Program-made: the position numbers and the translations under genes
The notes under the pieces: generated by a model
The model's database searches: none
The model's input: the letters and a program-made list of their open reading frames with translations, nothing else
What the model was told of the DNA's origin: nothing
Part shown: piece after piece, positions 1 through 13,900 of the stretch
How the letters are laid out: the number at the start of each line of letters is the position of its first letter
Position numbering within the stretch: the stretch's first letter is position 1
Source: Rhytidiadelphus loreus
Lineage: Eukaryota > Streptophyta > Bryopsida > Hypnales > Hylocomiaceae
DNA: 64,000 nt
Direction of reading: 5' to 3'
NCBI GenBank assembly: GCA_947034895.1
Contig: OX344763.1
Span: forward strand, 46,685,025-46,749,024

Positions 1-596
1 CTAGAGAGTTGCATTTGAAGTAAGTGTATTATGCACAGTTACATCATAAAGAGTGTGCATGCTTTAATCCCTAAAGATCCATGTGTCAAGAATTGGCAAA
101 TATTCTATGTGTAGGTGAGTTTGAGCACCTCAGTGTCAAAATAATTTAATTTTTACAATTCGACAATTTGATGGTGTCATTTGATTTTGGGGGCTTTTCA
201 CAAGTTGCCCTTCCTAATTTTATGATGTTCTTCTTTGCGTGCTGTAATGTTTTGGTGCCATTTAGAACACCATTTTTGCCTGTTCCATTTTTTCGAATTT
301 GTCCTTGACACTCCGCAATGTTGCCAATTTCTCTTCCACCTTCTTTGATGCTCCTCCTCTGTATGATGTTGATGCTTGTCTTTTTCTATTCATGCATAAA
401 TGTGTTCTTCTTTCTAAATTTTCTTCAAAACATTTTTTGAATATTCAAAATTTGCAAGAGTGAATTTTTTTTCAAATTTTTCAGAATTTGTTTTACGATT
501 TTTTGTATTTTAGACATGTTCCAAATTTTCCCTAATTATTTACAAAACTAACCTACATGTTGGGTACTCATGAAATTGCAAAAAAGTTAGCACTCT
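1..596. other. AT-rich intergenic sequence
   Basis: No coding region, RNA gene or structured repeat could be supported here. The stretch is AT-rich with long T and A runs. Confidence 0.5.
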
Positions 597-600
597 TTAA

Positions 601-1540
601 CTCCTAAAGGATCAAGGCCTTTTTTCTGCCAAAAAACACTCAAAACTGCCATTTCTATAGCAAAGAGAAAACATTTGAATTATTTTTTGCACATCTAACC
701 ATAGGATCTTACACCTAACTAGTATGAGAATGTGTGGAAAAAATTTCAGAAATTTTGATCGCACAAATTACAAGATATTTGTGTTTGAAGTGAAAAAACA
801 AGTTTTTCAGCACATTGCAGGACTAGATTATTTGACTTTGAACCTTTTTAAATTAAATTTTTTGCACTGCGCAATTTTGAGCCTTAAATCTTTATTGTGG
901 AAAATTGAATTAAGAGTCTAGGAAAAAAAAATCCAAAAAAACTTAATTTTTATTCTTTAAAAATTATTAAGTAGAAGCAGGTATGAGTTAGGAGGAAAAT
1001 CTAAATTATTAATATCTCTAGAATGGAATTAAAACGCACCAATCCTAGCAACCATGGAGCATTTAGTGCTTGGTTTAATTTGCTTCATAGAAAAATCTCT
1101 CAAATTAAACCATGAAAAACTTATTTTTTTGAAAAATTGTAAAAATTGCATTTAGAAATGAATCCTACGAGTTATTTTTTCAAGAAGATGCTCTAATTGC
1201 CCTTAAATCAAGATTGTCCATAACTTTCTCATAACAAATCCAATTGGAATGAATCAAAGCATTCCGTGTAGACAAAAATATAATCTATGAAAAAAAAAAT
1301 TAGAAAAATAATAATTCAAATTTTGAATTTTTTTTTGCTGCCCCCTCTCTCCTATTTTGAACTTATTTGGGCATAATTTTTGTTCTCAAGCACCTATTGA
1401 AAAAAAATTATACTCCCATGAAGATCATCAATTTTTCTATCTTAAAAAAAGTTTCAAAAATCATGACAAAAATTCAGCCCATAGGTACCTACCCAAAACC
1501 CCATTTGCTGTCCCCTGAAGGGATAATGATCTTTTAGGGG
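601..1540 (+). mobile_element. TTAA-flanked inverted-repeat element, copy 1
   Basis: A 940-bp unit flanked by TTAA on both sides (597-600 and 1541-1544). The left end reads CTCCTAAAGGATCAAGG and the right end, reverse complemented, CCCCTAAAAGATCATTATC, so the termini are inverted. The inside has no long ORF. Related sequence recurs at about 14.15-15.19, 17.89-18.15, 18.53-18.99, 48.5-49.4, 54.7-55.6 and 57.6-58.5 kb. TTAA duplication with CCC-type termini resembles piggyBac-like non-autonomous elements; that superfamily label is inference. Confidence 0.6.
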
Positions 1541-1544
1541 TTAA

Positions 1545-2517
1545 AGAAAGGGCTATCAATCAAATTTCATTCATTTTTTAGAATTGATAATTGTAGAATC
1601 TTTATTTTCTTACTGATATTAGGATTATATGTAAAAAGTTTGGGATCTAATGGCAATGTGTGCGTCAAACCAAAGCTTGCAAAGTGGAGCAAAATATTTA
1701 TTCAAGATTGCCCCAAATTTTGACAACACGACATTATTGGGCTTTGGAGGCCCATAACTAAAAACTCCTCTACAAGGAAGATTTAGGGACTTCACATTTG
1801 AGTAGGGCATTAAGTTAAAAAGAAGTATGCAAATTTTTAAAGGAAAATGATGTTGCCCTCTTCTACCCAAGTTCAGACCTAAAATAAAACAAATGCATAA
1901 CTATCTTGTCAAGCATTGGATCATTATAAAAATCACATTTCTCATAAGTATATTTCTTCAATCTAACCAAAAAATGAAGAACAAAAAATAGAATATCCTA
2001 TTTTATAATAAATGTCCAAATTTTTCAAAACCCATTTCGACTTGTAGAGAGTCTCGGTGATTAACCCTTTGAGGTTCGTGCATCCCCAACCTTGATTGTA
2101 ACTTTCAAAATATCCATTATTGGAACGTATTTCAAACTAAAAAATGAAGCTTGACAAATTTTAGTTCAATCCTATTTAAAAATTTTGAAAAATTGAAAAA
2201 TTGAAAGAATAATTGCAATTGTAAGCTCTAAGTGTCAAATTCTATGTTACACCATATTGTGTGTTTTTCATTCGAATTTTCTTCTTTCAAATTTAAAAAT
2301 AAATAAATTACAAAATTATATTTTTCATTCTAATGTATATTATAATTGATATAATTTTATTTCCACCTTTTATTTTAGAAAATTACAATTATTTGATTTT
2401 TCCATCAAAACTTATTAAAAATTCAAAGTCAATAGAGTCAAAATTCACTTTTTCACACATAAAAAATATCAAGATTCTATATATGAATTATATAATATCT
2501 TGATAGTGAAATTTGAC
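1545..2517. other. AT-rich intergenic sequence
   Basis: No gene was recognised. A TTAACCCTTTGAGG string near 2059 may be the end of another TTAA-type element, but no partner end was found. Confidence 0.4.
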
Positions 2518-2521
2518 TTAA

Positions 2522-4040
2522 CCCTAGAGCGACCTAATTCATGACAGAAGTGGAAAGCGGCTGTTTTTGAAGATGATTTTGGATGGATCATATTTAGAAA
2601 GGTTTGCTGATGAGGCAAAATGTAACCATTGGATCTTCTCAGTCAGTATGAAGAGGATGGGAATCCAAAAATGAACTCTGAAAAATTGGAGTGCCCTTGA
2701 AGATCATGAGGTTTGACCGACGTTTTTGCTATGTTGACTTCAATGGGCATGTGTGATGTTGCACACAAAGCATGTCCTGTCGACCATGCAAATGGTCGGA
2801 AAAATACAAGGAAAATTGTAGTGCATAGGGGATGTCAATAAGAAAGAGACAATCAGTGATCATGAACTCTTCATGAACATATAGAAATCCGTGGGTCTTG
2901 CAATGAGTGTGCCTCCGAGCAAAACGGAAGAACGTGAATTTTTGATCTGCCCCACTGAAATGCCATAGGTGCCCGATAAAAATATATGCGAGTTCAATGT
3001 TGGCTGCCCATGCACACAACTGGAAGTGCCGAAATCAACAAAACATTATGTATAGGGCAATGCCCGAGTAGGAGGGCATTTTGCAATGTAAAGGGCCGAC
3101 AAGGAGGGCGGAGCCCGACGAGGAGGGGCTTTACATCGCGAAATGCACGACTACGAGGGACATTGCCCGACGTAAATTACGAGCAGAAAACTTGAAGATA
3201 GATGAAATTCTTGGGATGAAAAAACCAAGATGGATGAAGAAATCGTAATCCCCGATTATGCAGATTTGCCCGCATAACCGGGCATTACGGCTGATTACGG
3301 TTGAGAAGCCTCCCGGGAACTGAACGGCGTGTTTCCCGGGAGTGGTTTACGAAATGCGAAACTGCTGATGTCAGGCATCGACATGCGCCACATTCTCGCG
3401 GTCATTGGAGTTCCCACATTAATTCATGAGCGGTGAAACACTTCACTGGATAAATTGTGAGACGTCCATGCACAATTCTATCGTGCTATGACTGCAACAA
3501 AGTGCCATTTGGCATTCCCAGATACAAACTGATAATTTTTTACGCACCCCGAGAGAATTACAACATCACCTACCCACCAGTGATCCCAAAATGGGTTCAA
3601 GGTAATTAGCCAAATGTTTATTTTTGGAAGATATTTTTTGAATTTACATTGTGTGCATGAAGAAATTAAGTAGCAACAGAGCGAAATTTAGCCAGTTTGG
3701 GGATCGCTGCTACCCACATTTTCTCCTTCGTACAAGTCAGTGACGACGGAGCAGCCCTTCCCGACTGCCCTACAAACTTGTTTGGCCCAAACAAGGGCTA
3801 AAATAAAGTTCTCTCACCTAGGGCACATGAAAATTTTGCGCAAAACCATATATGTTGCACTTCAATTATTTTTCTCTTCCGCATGTTCTTTTTGAAGCAG
3901 TTGTTGTCAACAGTTATCAACAACAAACTTCTGTCGGAACTTGTGAAAAAATGGATGAATGAAATTTCGTAACTCTCCGTTGCTTATAACTCCTCGATTC
4001 TGTGCGTCGTCCACTTTCTGGACATCGGAGCACTTAGGGG
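2522..4040. mobile_element. TTAA-flanked element with about 45-bp imperfect inverted ends
   Basis: TTAA at 2518-2521 and 4041-4044 flank a 1,519-bp unit. The left end begins CCCTAGAGCGACC and the right end (reverse complement) CCCCTAAGTGCTCC. About 25-30 bp further in both carry similar CAGAAGTGG / CAGAAAGTGG stretches in inverted orientation. The interior is more GC-rich than its flanks and holds an imperfect hairpin around 3055-3170 built from GCCCGA and GAGGG strings. The arms share ATGTAAAG against CTTTACAT. No transposase was recognised. It is probably a non-autonomous DNA transposon. Confidence 0.5.
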
Positions 4041-4044
4041 TTAA

Positions 4045-4882
4045 AAGCCACTACCATGGGTGTTTGGGGTGTAAAGAATAAAACAACTAATTGAGGATTT
4101 TTCATACTAATCTCCAGTGCTATTTGTAACTCTTTAAATAATTTCAAATCATTAGGATTGTTTTTGTTGTATTTAAAATTTTATTTTCACTTTAGTCACA
4201 AAATGATAACTATGACAATTTTTCATGAAACAAAGTGAAAATTTTCATAATGATTGATAGTACATAGTGTCATGTAATAAAAATATAAGATTGATATTTG
4301 AAAACTATTTAATAGGAAAAATTTAGTGTAGAGATGATGTTTGACTATTTGCAATGGATCCATTTCTTTAGGGGTTAACAAAGTGTTGGCCATTATCCTT
4401 CAAGCAAAATGGAAAATTATCCCTTTTGGCATTGGACTTTGGACTTTGCCTTCTACCTTCAAGTGTAATTTCCCGTTTTGCCTTTAGGCCAAGGCTTAAT
4501 CTTATAAATCACCCATTATAGTCCTTCATCCAAATGCATCCCCTATGATCTACAATTTAGTCAAATTTTAACCTAGAAATCTTGGCCATGTGTAGATAGT
4601 AAGATAGGGGATAAAAAGAGGCTATGTATATAATGGGGATGAGATGAATACATATTTGATCTAGCATTCTTATCTTGCAAAGAAGATTAGTTTTGAGTTA
4701 AGTCTCATTTTGCTATTGTATAGGTTGAGCTAGGCAACTATGCACCCAAAAGAGGTAGTCACACATTTGTTTTGCCATTAGTTGCCCCCCCCTCTTTCAA
4801 AAATGAATAGGCCGTTGATTTTTTTTTAAATGTTTCCCCCTCCAAAATGCCGTTGATTTCTCAAAAAAATTTAAGTTGTTGA
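4045..4882. other. Intergenic sequence
   Basis: No gene was seen. CTTTAGGGGTTAA at 4366-4378 is a lone right terminus of the TTAA family without a visible partner. Confidence 0.4.
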
Positions 4883-5154
4883 ATTAGATGAGAATCAGGC
4901 CTTCAGGAGGTCCGTTTTAGGCTGGTTCCCGTTGTTAGGAACCAGCCTGTGCAGTTTGGATAAAAAATAATTAAAAAATTAAAAAAATTAAAATGAAGGA
5001 TAAAAAATATTATTATTATTTTTTTTCAATTTTTTTTTATGTCTGCTGACGTGGTTGTCTCTCGACCACGTCATCGGGTTGCGTGGCAAAGTTTCCGACA
5101 TAGGGGAACGTCAAGAAACTCGCAGCCCTTAACTGCTACAGAAAATCTTCTAAT
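4883..5154. mobile_element. MITE of the ATTAGATG family with perfect internal hairpin
   Basis: The left end starts ATTAGATGAGAATC and the right end (reverse complement) ATTAGAAGATTTTC. These inverted termini are shared with elements at 36,327-36,899 and 37,407-37,702. Just inside the left end lies a perfect 11-bp stem, AGGCTGGTTCC with AGGAACCAGCCT-type complement, at 4919-4948. The middle is AT-rich followed by a palindromic GACGTGG / CCACGTC block near 5048-5075. No coding content. Confidence 0.5.
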
Positions 5155-7935
5155 GCAAATACAAATACAAATACATAATCAGAATATGGATACAAAACTA
5201 AAATATGGATATGGATACGGTACCAAAATATAGATACTTGATATCAAAATATTGTACAATACAAATACGATATACGATATATAGATATGGGATACGGGAT
5301 TTTCATTGTCCCATATTGTTTATCATGGAAACCTCATTCAAAAAATTACAAGGAGGGGGAGGGGGGATGAAAAATTAAGAAATTAATTTTAATTAAAAAA
5401 ATATTTAACTCGGGGTGGGGAGGTTGGAGGGGAGTTTAAAATTAATTAATTAAAATTTTGAGTACACAGTGACAGAAGTGTCACTATGCATCCAAAAGTA
5501 ACTGTAACAGCCACAATACACAAAATAATAATAGAGTAATAATGGGACTTTACCAATAATATGCTAGAAAGAGTGGAGGATGCAACTAATCAAATTTTGT
5601 GGTTGATCTTCTTGAGTGGTTGATCTTTTTGAGTGCTAATGCAACAAATCACTTGAGTAGAGTAGCTTTCAATTTTATGTTTCTTTGTGACTCACTTCAT
5701 GGTTCAAATTAAGAATTATCTCCACATCTTTTCTTCAAGTACGTATCTAGCATGGATTTTCCTCATAGATAGAGAATTTTAGGAAATATAAATGAATGAA
5801 CAAGGTGTTTCTTACAAAGACAGAGAAGCAAGAGAAACAAGAGAAGTGAGCTCTATATAAAGTGAGGTATGTTGTAAAAGGTATATCAATAAATCAGTAC
5901 TATTAACATTATAGGTTTTGCGTACAAATTTTATTTTTAGGGGCATTACATATTAATGGATAGTGAAATGAAATTTTCTATGGGTTAACATGTACAACTA
6001 ATGAATTTGATGCTTGTCATTCATGAATTTGCTCATTCCTTTAAAAAAATGAGCAACTCTACAGAAGAAGGGCCACAAATGATATTTATACATATTATAA
6101 TATCAACAAATTTCATAATGCAACATGGTAGCAATAATGTTGCTATTCAAAATGAGTTGGTACATAGATTGACATTTATATAGTTGGATAAAATTTTCAT
6201 TTTTATGTAATGTCACCTTCACCTAATGGAAATGTATCGCATTATTAAGTTTTTGCATATATCATCATAGCTAATTGTCAACTACTAACAACTATTATTG
6301 ATGTATTAGTATTAGACAACTAAGTTTTAGTTGTTTGTTATTGGAGCTATCAAGTATACCCAATGTTTAATTTTGAGGGACATATATGAATTTCCACAAT
6401 GTAAGGTTGCCATTTTTTCACAAGCAACATTCCAGTACAATAAAGTTAAGGCCTCCAAAAGGTAGCTTTGATACACATTATTAGTGAACTTTAGACATAT
6501 ACAAAAAAACTCTCATATTTGAGAGATAGTGAACATGTTGATTTTATTAGAAGTATGAATCATCCCTCTTTCAAGGTGATTACAAAAAACTAAAGAATAT
6601 CTCACTTTGCTTTTGTATGCAAAAGTTATGAGTTTTAAGAATTTTGACAGTGTTGTGGCATCAACTAAACAATCAAGAATTCTTAGCTAGCCAACCTTTT
6701 GCCAACTTGGTAGAATGATATGTCTTTGGAGGGGAATAGGCTTCAAACTCAAAGCCTTTAGAAGTCACTTTAAGATTCTTCCTAAGAATAGATGGAAATA
6801 TGTCATTACTACTATATAAAATAATTTTAATAGATTAGAAAAGAAAACAATATAGAAGATGCCCAAATAAAGAAAGAATTCATCCTCAGAAGATGAGGAT
6901 CTATATAAAAAAAATATTTAGTGTAAGGGTTTGATTTAATCAAACTCAAAGAAAATAATTTTGTAATTTTGCAAGTGTATTTTCCATATACTTGTAGGTT
7001 TCCCTATTTTGTGATTGTATAGGCCTTCATATCCTCATTTCTAATGGCAAAGTCATTTACACTAAGGTGCCTAGAAAAAAAGCCTACGAGAAATAATTCA
7101 TCTTGAAGTTAGATATCACTAAAGTAAAAACAACCTATTGTGGTCAAAATTAGGAGTTTGCCTCATGCAGTTGCTAAAGTTTTTAATTTTTTACTCCACA
7201 TAAAGACAAGTGTGAGAAATAGCAAGAGTAATTGAAATTATATTTTTTTGACAAAGTATGATTTGGTTGTGAATTTTTGAAGTGAGCTTCTCATCGTGGC
7301 CCAGAAGAGTCTCTAGACTATCCCAAAATAAACAAAAAGTATATCTATAATAGTCATCTTACTAAAGTCACCTAAAGTCACCTAAAGTAGTCACACTATT
7401 TTTTTAATGTGGAAGGTCTAAAAAGTCACTTCCTACAATGAATTTACACAAAAAAGTTGGAAGTTCCTATTGAAAAAAATCTATAAAGGAGTCATTTACC
7501 TAAGTGTTTGTCATGAATCTTTTCACCTTAATGGGTTGTTCTACCTTAACCCTTAAAAGAGGTTTGAGCCAGCATTGACCTACGTTTGTTGTAATTGAGG
7601 ATTTAATGAGTGAAGATGGGGGGTATTTCAGAATTATGGGGTGGACAATATTTGAGCATGGACTCAAAGAATTTTACACGATTTTTTGGGAATTATTTTG
7701 AGTCATTCTATAGATTTTGTGCCTATACAAGTGGTGCACTATATGTATTCCAGCATGAAGGCCTTCACTTGTTGTATTTTGTACTCATGCAAGGGTGTCA
7801 GATACCACATTCCTTCACTGTATTCCTTGACTCCTTGAGGCGGTGAATGAACTTGGGATCTTTTAAGCTAACATTGCAAATTTAACCCCTCATTGCCCAA
7901 GGGGCCCAAAAGTGTCCTCATAAAGTTTTAGGTCC
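5155..7935. other. Intergenic sequence with short simple repeats
   Basis: No gene was recognised. Short ACAAAT repeats occur at about 5155-5177 and TATGGATA-type repeats at about 5185-5225. The rest is AT-rich sequence with only short, unconvincing ORFs. Confidence 0.4.
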
Positions 7936-8430
7936 AATTCAAAGTACTGTAACTTTTGCATCCAATGTCCAAATTCAATAAAACTTATTGTGAAATTTGC
8001 ACCTTCTCTTTTAGTTTGTTTGGTAAAATTTTCAGATCAATCCAAGAGGTAATGATTTTTTGGAAGCCAATCGAAGTTCACTAGTTCAATTTGATTCACC
8101 AAAGTGCAATTCATGGCTGTAACTTTGGGGCCTTATATCTCCTTTATACAATGTTTGATTTCAATAAAATTTGTTGGGTTATATTACACTTGAAGTCTAG
8201 TTATTGTGGTAAAATTTTCATGTCAATCCAAGTTGTTTTGAATGTTTCAGAGTAGTCCAAAATTCAAAATCCCACCATTATTGGACTACAGTGAACTTCG
8301 GCGGCTTGTATCTTCTTCATACAGTGTCCTTTTCCAATAAACGTTATTAAGAAAGTTGCGCATACTAGTTCAGTTTGTGTGGCTAAAATTTCATATCAAT
8401 CCAAGAAGTATGAATGATTAAGTAGCATTT
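7936..8430 (+). repeat. Three diverged tandem units of about 175 bp
   Basis: Related units begin near 7938, 8116 and 8288. Shared blocks in the same order are CTGTAACTTT, a CAATAAAACTTATT-like block, GTGGTAAAATTTTCA and CAATCCAAGA. The spacing of about 172-178 bp is near satellite monomer length. Divergence between units is high, so the array is old. Confidence 0.45.
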
Positions 8431-10929
8431 TAGTAGAAGGATGTTCAGCCTTCTCTGTGTTTCCTGCAACTTTTCTTGCCTATTTTTTGACATTTGCAAG
8501 CTATTTTGCAAACACATTGAGTCAATTGAATGATATTTTTTTTCACTAATGTGTTTGAATGTTGGTTTTGAATCACTTTATAGTTTAAAGTTTTTTCATT
8601 TGATTAGGTTTAGAAATCAAATTTCGCCTCTAAATGTGTTTTTAGGAAAATTTCAGCATTCTTTTTCAACACTAAATCATTCTAATCTTGCAATCTATGT
8701 GGTCAAATGACTTTAAATAGACATCATTTACAACATTTGATAGACATCATTTACAACATGTACACTACAAAATTGTACGGTTAAGATCTCTATAGCTTAG
8801 TGACATTTAGATCTATATCACTTCAAAAGCAATGATGTTTTTTAACCCAAAACAACCTTGGGTGGAGAGGGGTTATTTTTCATGGATTTGGGTTGGTGAA
8901 TTTGGGCATAGATTTGGAATTATGGTTTGGGGTTGAAGAATTTTAGTGTGCATTGGGAATCTCTGATGTGCTGCATTCGTCGTTAGGGGTGGGACAATTC
9001 AGCAATAGTTGGGATTTTCTTGCTTGCAGTTTATTAGGGATGTGTTTGCTATGTTGGTTTGGGAATTTGAGGAACTATATAGCATTCAATTTATTTTTTA
9101 TTTTTTATTATTTTTAAAATGAAAAAAAAAATTGCAAAAAAATAAAAAATAAAAATGACATGGTAGTCGTTCTACCACTACAGGCAGCAAGTGCAGGCTG
9201 TTGTGGGGTTATTCCCAGCAATCCTTCTATCCTCGTTGTGTCTTGTACACTTCATGAATGTAGTAATGAAGCTCTTTGCAGTTGGGGATTTTTCAGAAAT
9301 TAATGGCATTGAGAAACCATGTCCTTACAACACCAATGTGTTGCACAATCTACCAACTCGCACTTGCAAAAATCATGGCTCAAAAAGCCATTTCCTTCTA
9401 GAGTAACCTTGCCAATCACCGCACAGATGGAATTCAAATCCTTCACCACAATGTAATACGAGCTTGGAATTTATGAAATTTGGAGTGATTGCTCAATGCT
9501 ATGTTAAGATTCTCTTCCCAAAAAAGTACGTGAAAAGCTTCCTTTTTGCAAATTTTGTTGAAAATAAATGACAACATGCTCCAAATTTTGTAAAAAAAAC
9601 ACCGCAACCCTTCACCACACATTGTACGGTGAGTGTGTGGAGCGGACTGCAGAGGCCAAATCTGTGTTTGGAGTGTTCTATGTGAGTGTGCGGTTCCTAT
9701 CCGGTGATTACCGATTTCACTGTGCGGTGATTGGATTTATACGGTTAATGGTGGGTTTACTCTAGTAGGAAACTCATTCTATACACTATGGCCCTTCTAA
9801 ATACCACTCAAACTACAATAGTATAGAAAAACCAACCTCCTTTAAGAGTTAATGAAAGTGAAGGATAATATGCTTCATATGTCACGTTCTCATAATTTTT
9901 GCTAACAGATTATGGACATAATATTCCCTTGAATGTTAACATTATTGAAGATTTATGGAAATTATGCCTTAAGATCCTTTTTGAAGGGCAAAATTCATTA
10001 AATCTAAAAATTTGAAAATTTGAAATATCTTTTGCAAATATGGAATTAATTATTTTTTTAACTTTGTGTACATAAACTTTTAGTTGATTTAGTATTTGAC
10101 TTATTATCACCATATTTCTATTGTTTTCATTTGCATGTTGAATTATTCAAATAATGATATCCTTCTATCTAAATCTTAAAGTCAAATACCTTTTAGCTTC
10201 AAATTTTTGTAATATAGAAAACATAGTTTTTAATATTTTGTTAAATTCTATAGATTTGACTATTTTTTAATGTAAAGTCAATACAAAAGATACGGTAGTA
10301 ATATTAAAAGTTTATACTAAACTCTTATATTCAAACACTTATTACAAAGACTGTCTCATACATTTTTAATCCATACCTTATGTTAGGTTGTTTGTTTATT
10401 TGTTTGTTATAGTGAGATATTTTGAACCATCCATCTCCAATTGCATTATTGGCATTGTTGGAAAGTCCTTTGCGAGCAATGGTGCAATGACTTTATTTGG
10501 TGGCATTTGGACCTATAGTGTGAAAGTTTTAGATTTTTGAGTTATTTTTGGTTTTTAAAAATTAAAAAATTACTTCTAATTTATTTTGGATGTGACAATA
10601 GCACAAAGCACACTAGTTTAACACCCAAAAGAAAACAAATGTAACTCTTTATATGTCAAATGAGTATAAGCAGTCTTTCTTTTATTCTCTAATGGTGCTA
10701 TTTTTCTTTATATTCAAAAGGAATCCCAAAACCCTAAACCTAGCCTAATTATTAAATCACTTCCAAATCCAAATTGTTCCTAGAATTGTTGCATTGATTC
10801 ATTATGTAGGAGGTGTGGTAACAAACTATTGACTTTCAAACAAGAGATTTTTAAAATAAAAAATAAAAATTCAACAACATCATTAAGTTTTATAAAGTGA
10901 ATCAAAATTTAAAACCTATAATTTAAAAA
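8431..10929. other. Intergenic region upstream of the TTC29-like gene
   Basis: No coding region was recognised. The sequence is AT-rich with scattered simple repeats. The proximal few hundred bases presumably contain the promoter of the downstream gene, but no clear TATA box could be singled out. Confidence 0.4.
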
Positions 10930-13900
10930 ATGTCATCTCCTAAAGGAAACAAAGGAAGCGTATTGGTTTCTATGCGGAAAAAAAAAGTAAGTACTTATTT
11001 GAAAGATTGTCAAAACTAAATTAGGGTTTAGTATTACTTATGAAATCATTGATTCTTCAATTTAGAATGAATTTTAAATTGAATGAATTTTAAAATTTTA
11101 ATATATTTACATATTTACACAATGTGCAAATATTATGTAATTCTTCAGTTTCGAAAACAATCAACTACAAAAATCACAGTAAAACGTGGAAGTGCCATCA
11201 TACGAGGTTTCCAGAATGCTCTTTATATTGATGTATGTTCTTCATTCTTAAAACCCATTTTATTTCTTGTTAAACTAAGATATTAATAGTTTGTATTATT
11301 TTATCTTTGTCGTGCTCTTATATGTAGTAGTTTGGTTAAATAATAAGATAGACTGATGCAATTTATTGTCTCTTGTAAATTTCCAAAGAACTTTAAGTTT
11401 ATTGAATTTAATATATCACATAATTTATTTCTATGTGATACTAGTTAGAATCATCAACTACAAAAGCCAATGTTGGATTAATTGATATCAAGATTCCAAT
11501 ATGGCAACAATTGGCCATTAAAATATTGAGTGGTGGACATCCAAAAGCTTACATTGGTACAAAAGAAACTATTATATCATATATTTTGATATTTATATGA
11601 AGATTTTGCAATTTCATATTTTATTTATTTATTATAGTACTCTTTGGGATGGTTCTAGGACGCTTTTTTGAGCTACAATATTTACTTAAATTTCTTGTTT
11701 CCTTTTTTATTATTGATACGTTGCAAGTGTTGATCACACTTTGTAGAATTTTTTGAACTAACTCATCAACCACAACCTCCTGCTCCTTCTCCGGATTATG
11801 TGGATCCAAAAGATGTTATTGGAGCAAAACGAGTAAGTTTGCACATTTTTATCAACAATTTGTGAATTTTTGTGAGCACACATTTAAGTTAATATACTTT
11901 TAAATATTTGTAATTTTAAGACTAGAATATAACAATTTAAAAGTGATTCAGATTTTAAATATGAATCATGCTAAAGATTTGTATTCTATTTTACTTTTGA
12001 ATTCTTATGTCGAAGTCTTGAATTACAAATATTTAAAAAAAAACATATTTAACTATACACTCACTAAATTTTAAGTTTTCATTTTTTAACATTGTAGTCA
12101 GCTATTGATAAAGTCCAAAATCATGAACTAACGACCAAAATTATTAAATTTTGGTATCATTTCAATTACAAGAATGATTCAATGATTATAGTTGGTTGAC
12201 GCAGATACACTCAATCCTCTTAAATTACACATGGAAAATGTTGAAATAGGACTTCGTGAAGGTAAATGATACATTTTCAAAATGTACTAACTCCATTGTA
12301 TACTATTATTAATATATTAATGAAATCTTATTTCTATGAATTTAAATATAGATTGCTTTCTTTTTTTTAAATAAAAAAAATAAAAGTTACCTCGTGTTAT
12401 TTTTTAATAGTCTTGTGTAGATCATATGGGGACTTAATATTTTCAACTTTTATATAGTTCTTAACCAAATTACGTGAATACTCATCACTCATTCGAGTGA
12501 CATAAAATTCTTGATCCCTAAAGAAATAATGTTTTTTTAATTATATAAATACAATACAAATGAATTTTTGAGAAAAATATAAAAAGAGTTTGTCTACACT
12601 ACAATAAAAATAAAACCAATGTTTTAATAGATGAAATAATACACTTTCATACAACAGAAAACTACAAAGAAGTATTTCTTGCAAATTGTGAAATTGCCAA
12701 TCTATTTGAGGAAGTAAAAGATAATGAACAAGCATTATTTTATTTTTGGAGAGCATTCCGTGCAACAAAAAAAACCAAAATTCTAGGACATATAGCGAAG
12801 GTATTTAAATAACACTTTGAAAACATGAATCTATTATATTTCAATAAAAATGTGTACAAAAATTCTTTAGAAATTTACTTGCAATAATCTAATAATAAAA
12901 AAAAAGTGAAATGAGTTTCAAAGAGCTATGTGTCAAATGTACAAGTCTTAGTCAAATGATTAAGCTACTATGTACTTATAATTTAAAATAAATGAATGTG
13001 AATAGAATTATCTTGCAATGCATTTTGAGAGTACATTTTGTTTCAATTTCTTAATAGAATAATCATATCAACAATTTATCATTTACATGAATCATTTTTT
13101 AATCTAATTTTTTAATTTTCAAAGATCACAAATTGTTGTAAATAATAGAATGAATAAATTTTGGTAATATTCAATGAAGAATAAAACTATGAAATTTCAA
13201 AAATTATGTGTCAAAATATTTTTATTCAACTAATTTTGAACATTTTAATTTTTTTAAAGATCTCAAATTTTTAATTTTTATTATTACTAGCATTATTTTT
13301 TAATTTTTTAAATTACTTATAACATCATAGTGAAAATTGATGAATTTGGTTGTGTGAGAAGGCAAGATTTGCTTTAGGAGGAGTATATTGGAAATTGAAG
13401 AATAGTCAACAAGCAATTCAAAACTATGAAGAATTCATCTCTGTGGCCAAAATTGCTAAGGATATTGCTAGCACCATAATTGAAGCTGCAACAAATCTTT
13501 TAGAAGTATACATATTTTTGTTCTATCTAAACCAAAAATATCTATATATTGATATAAAAATTGAACATTTTCATTTTTCATTTTTCTATTTCAATATCAA
13601 GATAATTTGAATATAAAATAGTATCTCTTAACAGATACATATAGAATGTGGTGAACAATTTAAAGAAGATGGAGATTTTCCATCAAGTATTGAATGTTAT
13701 CAAAGGGTGAGACTACTTGCTTTTAAAAATCTACAATTTTTTTTGTATAAATTTAAGATTTAATACTAAATAATGATACATAGATATTCCAACAATATTA
13801 GTTTTATATATAATTAATCCATAACTAAAAGACAAAATTTAGATGTACACTAAAATATAACTTTGTCAATTTCTTCAAATTTTGGATTGAAAGAAAAGAA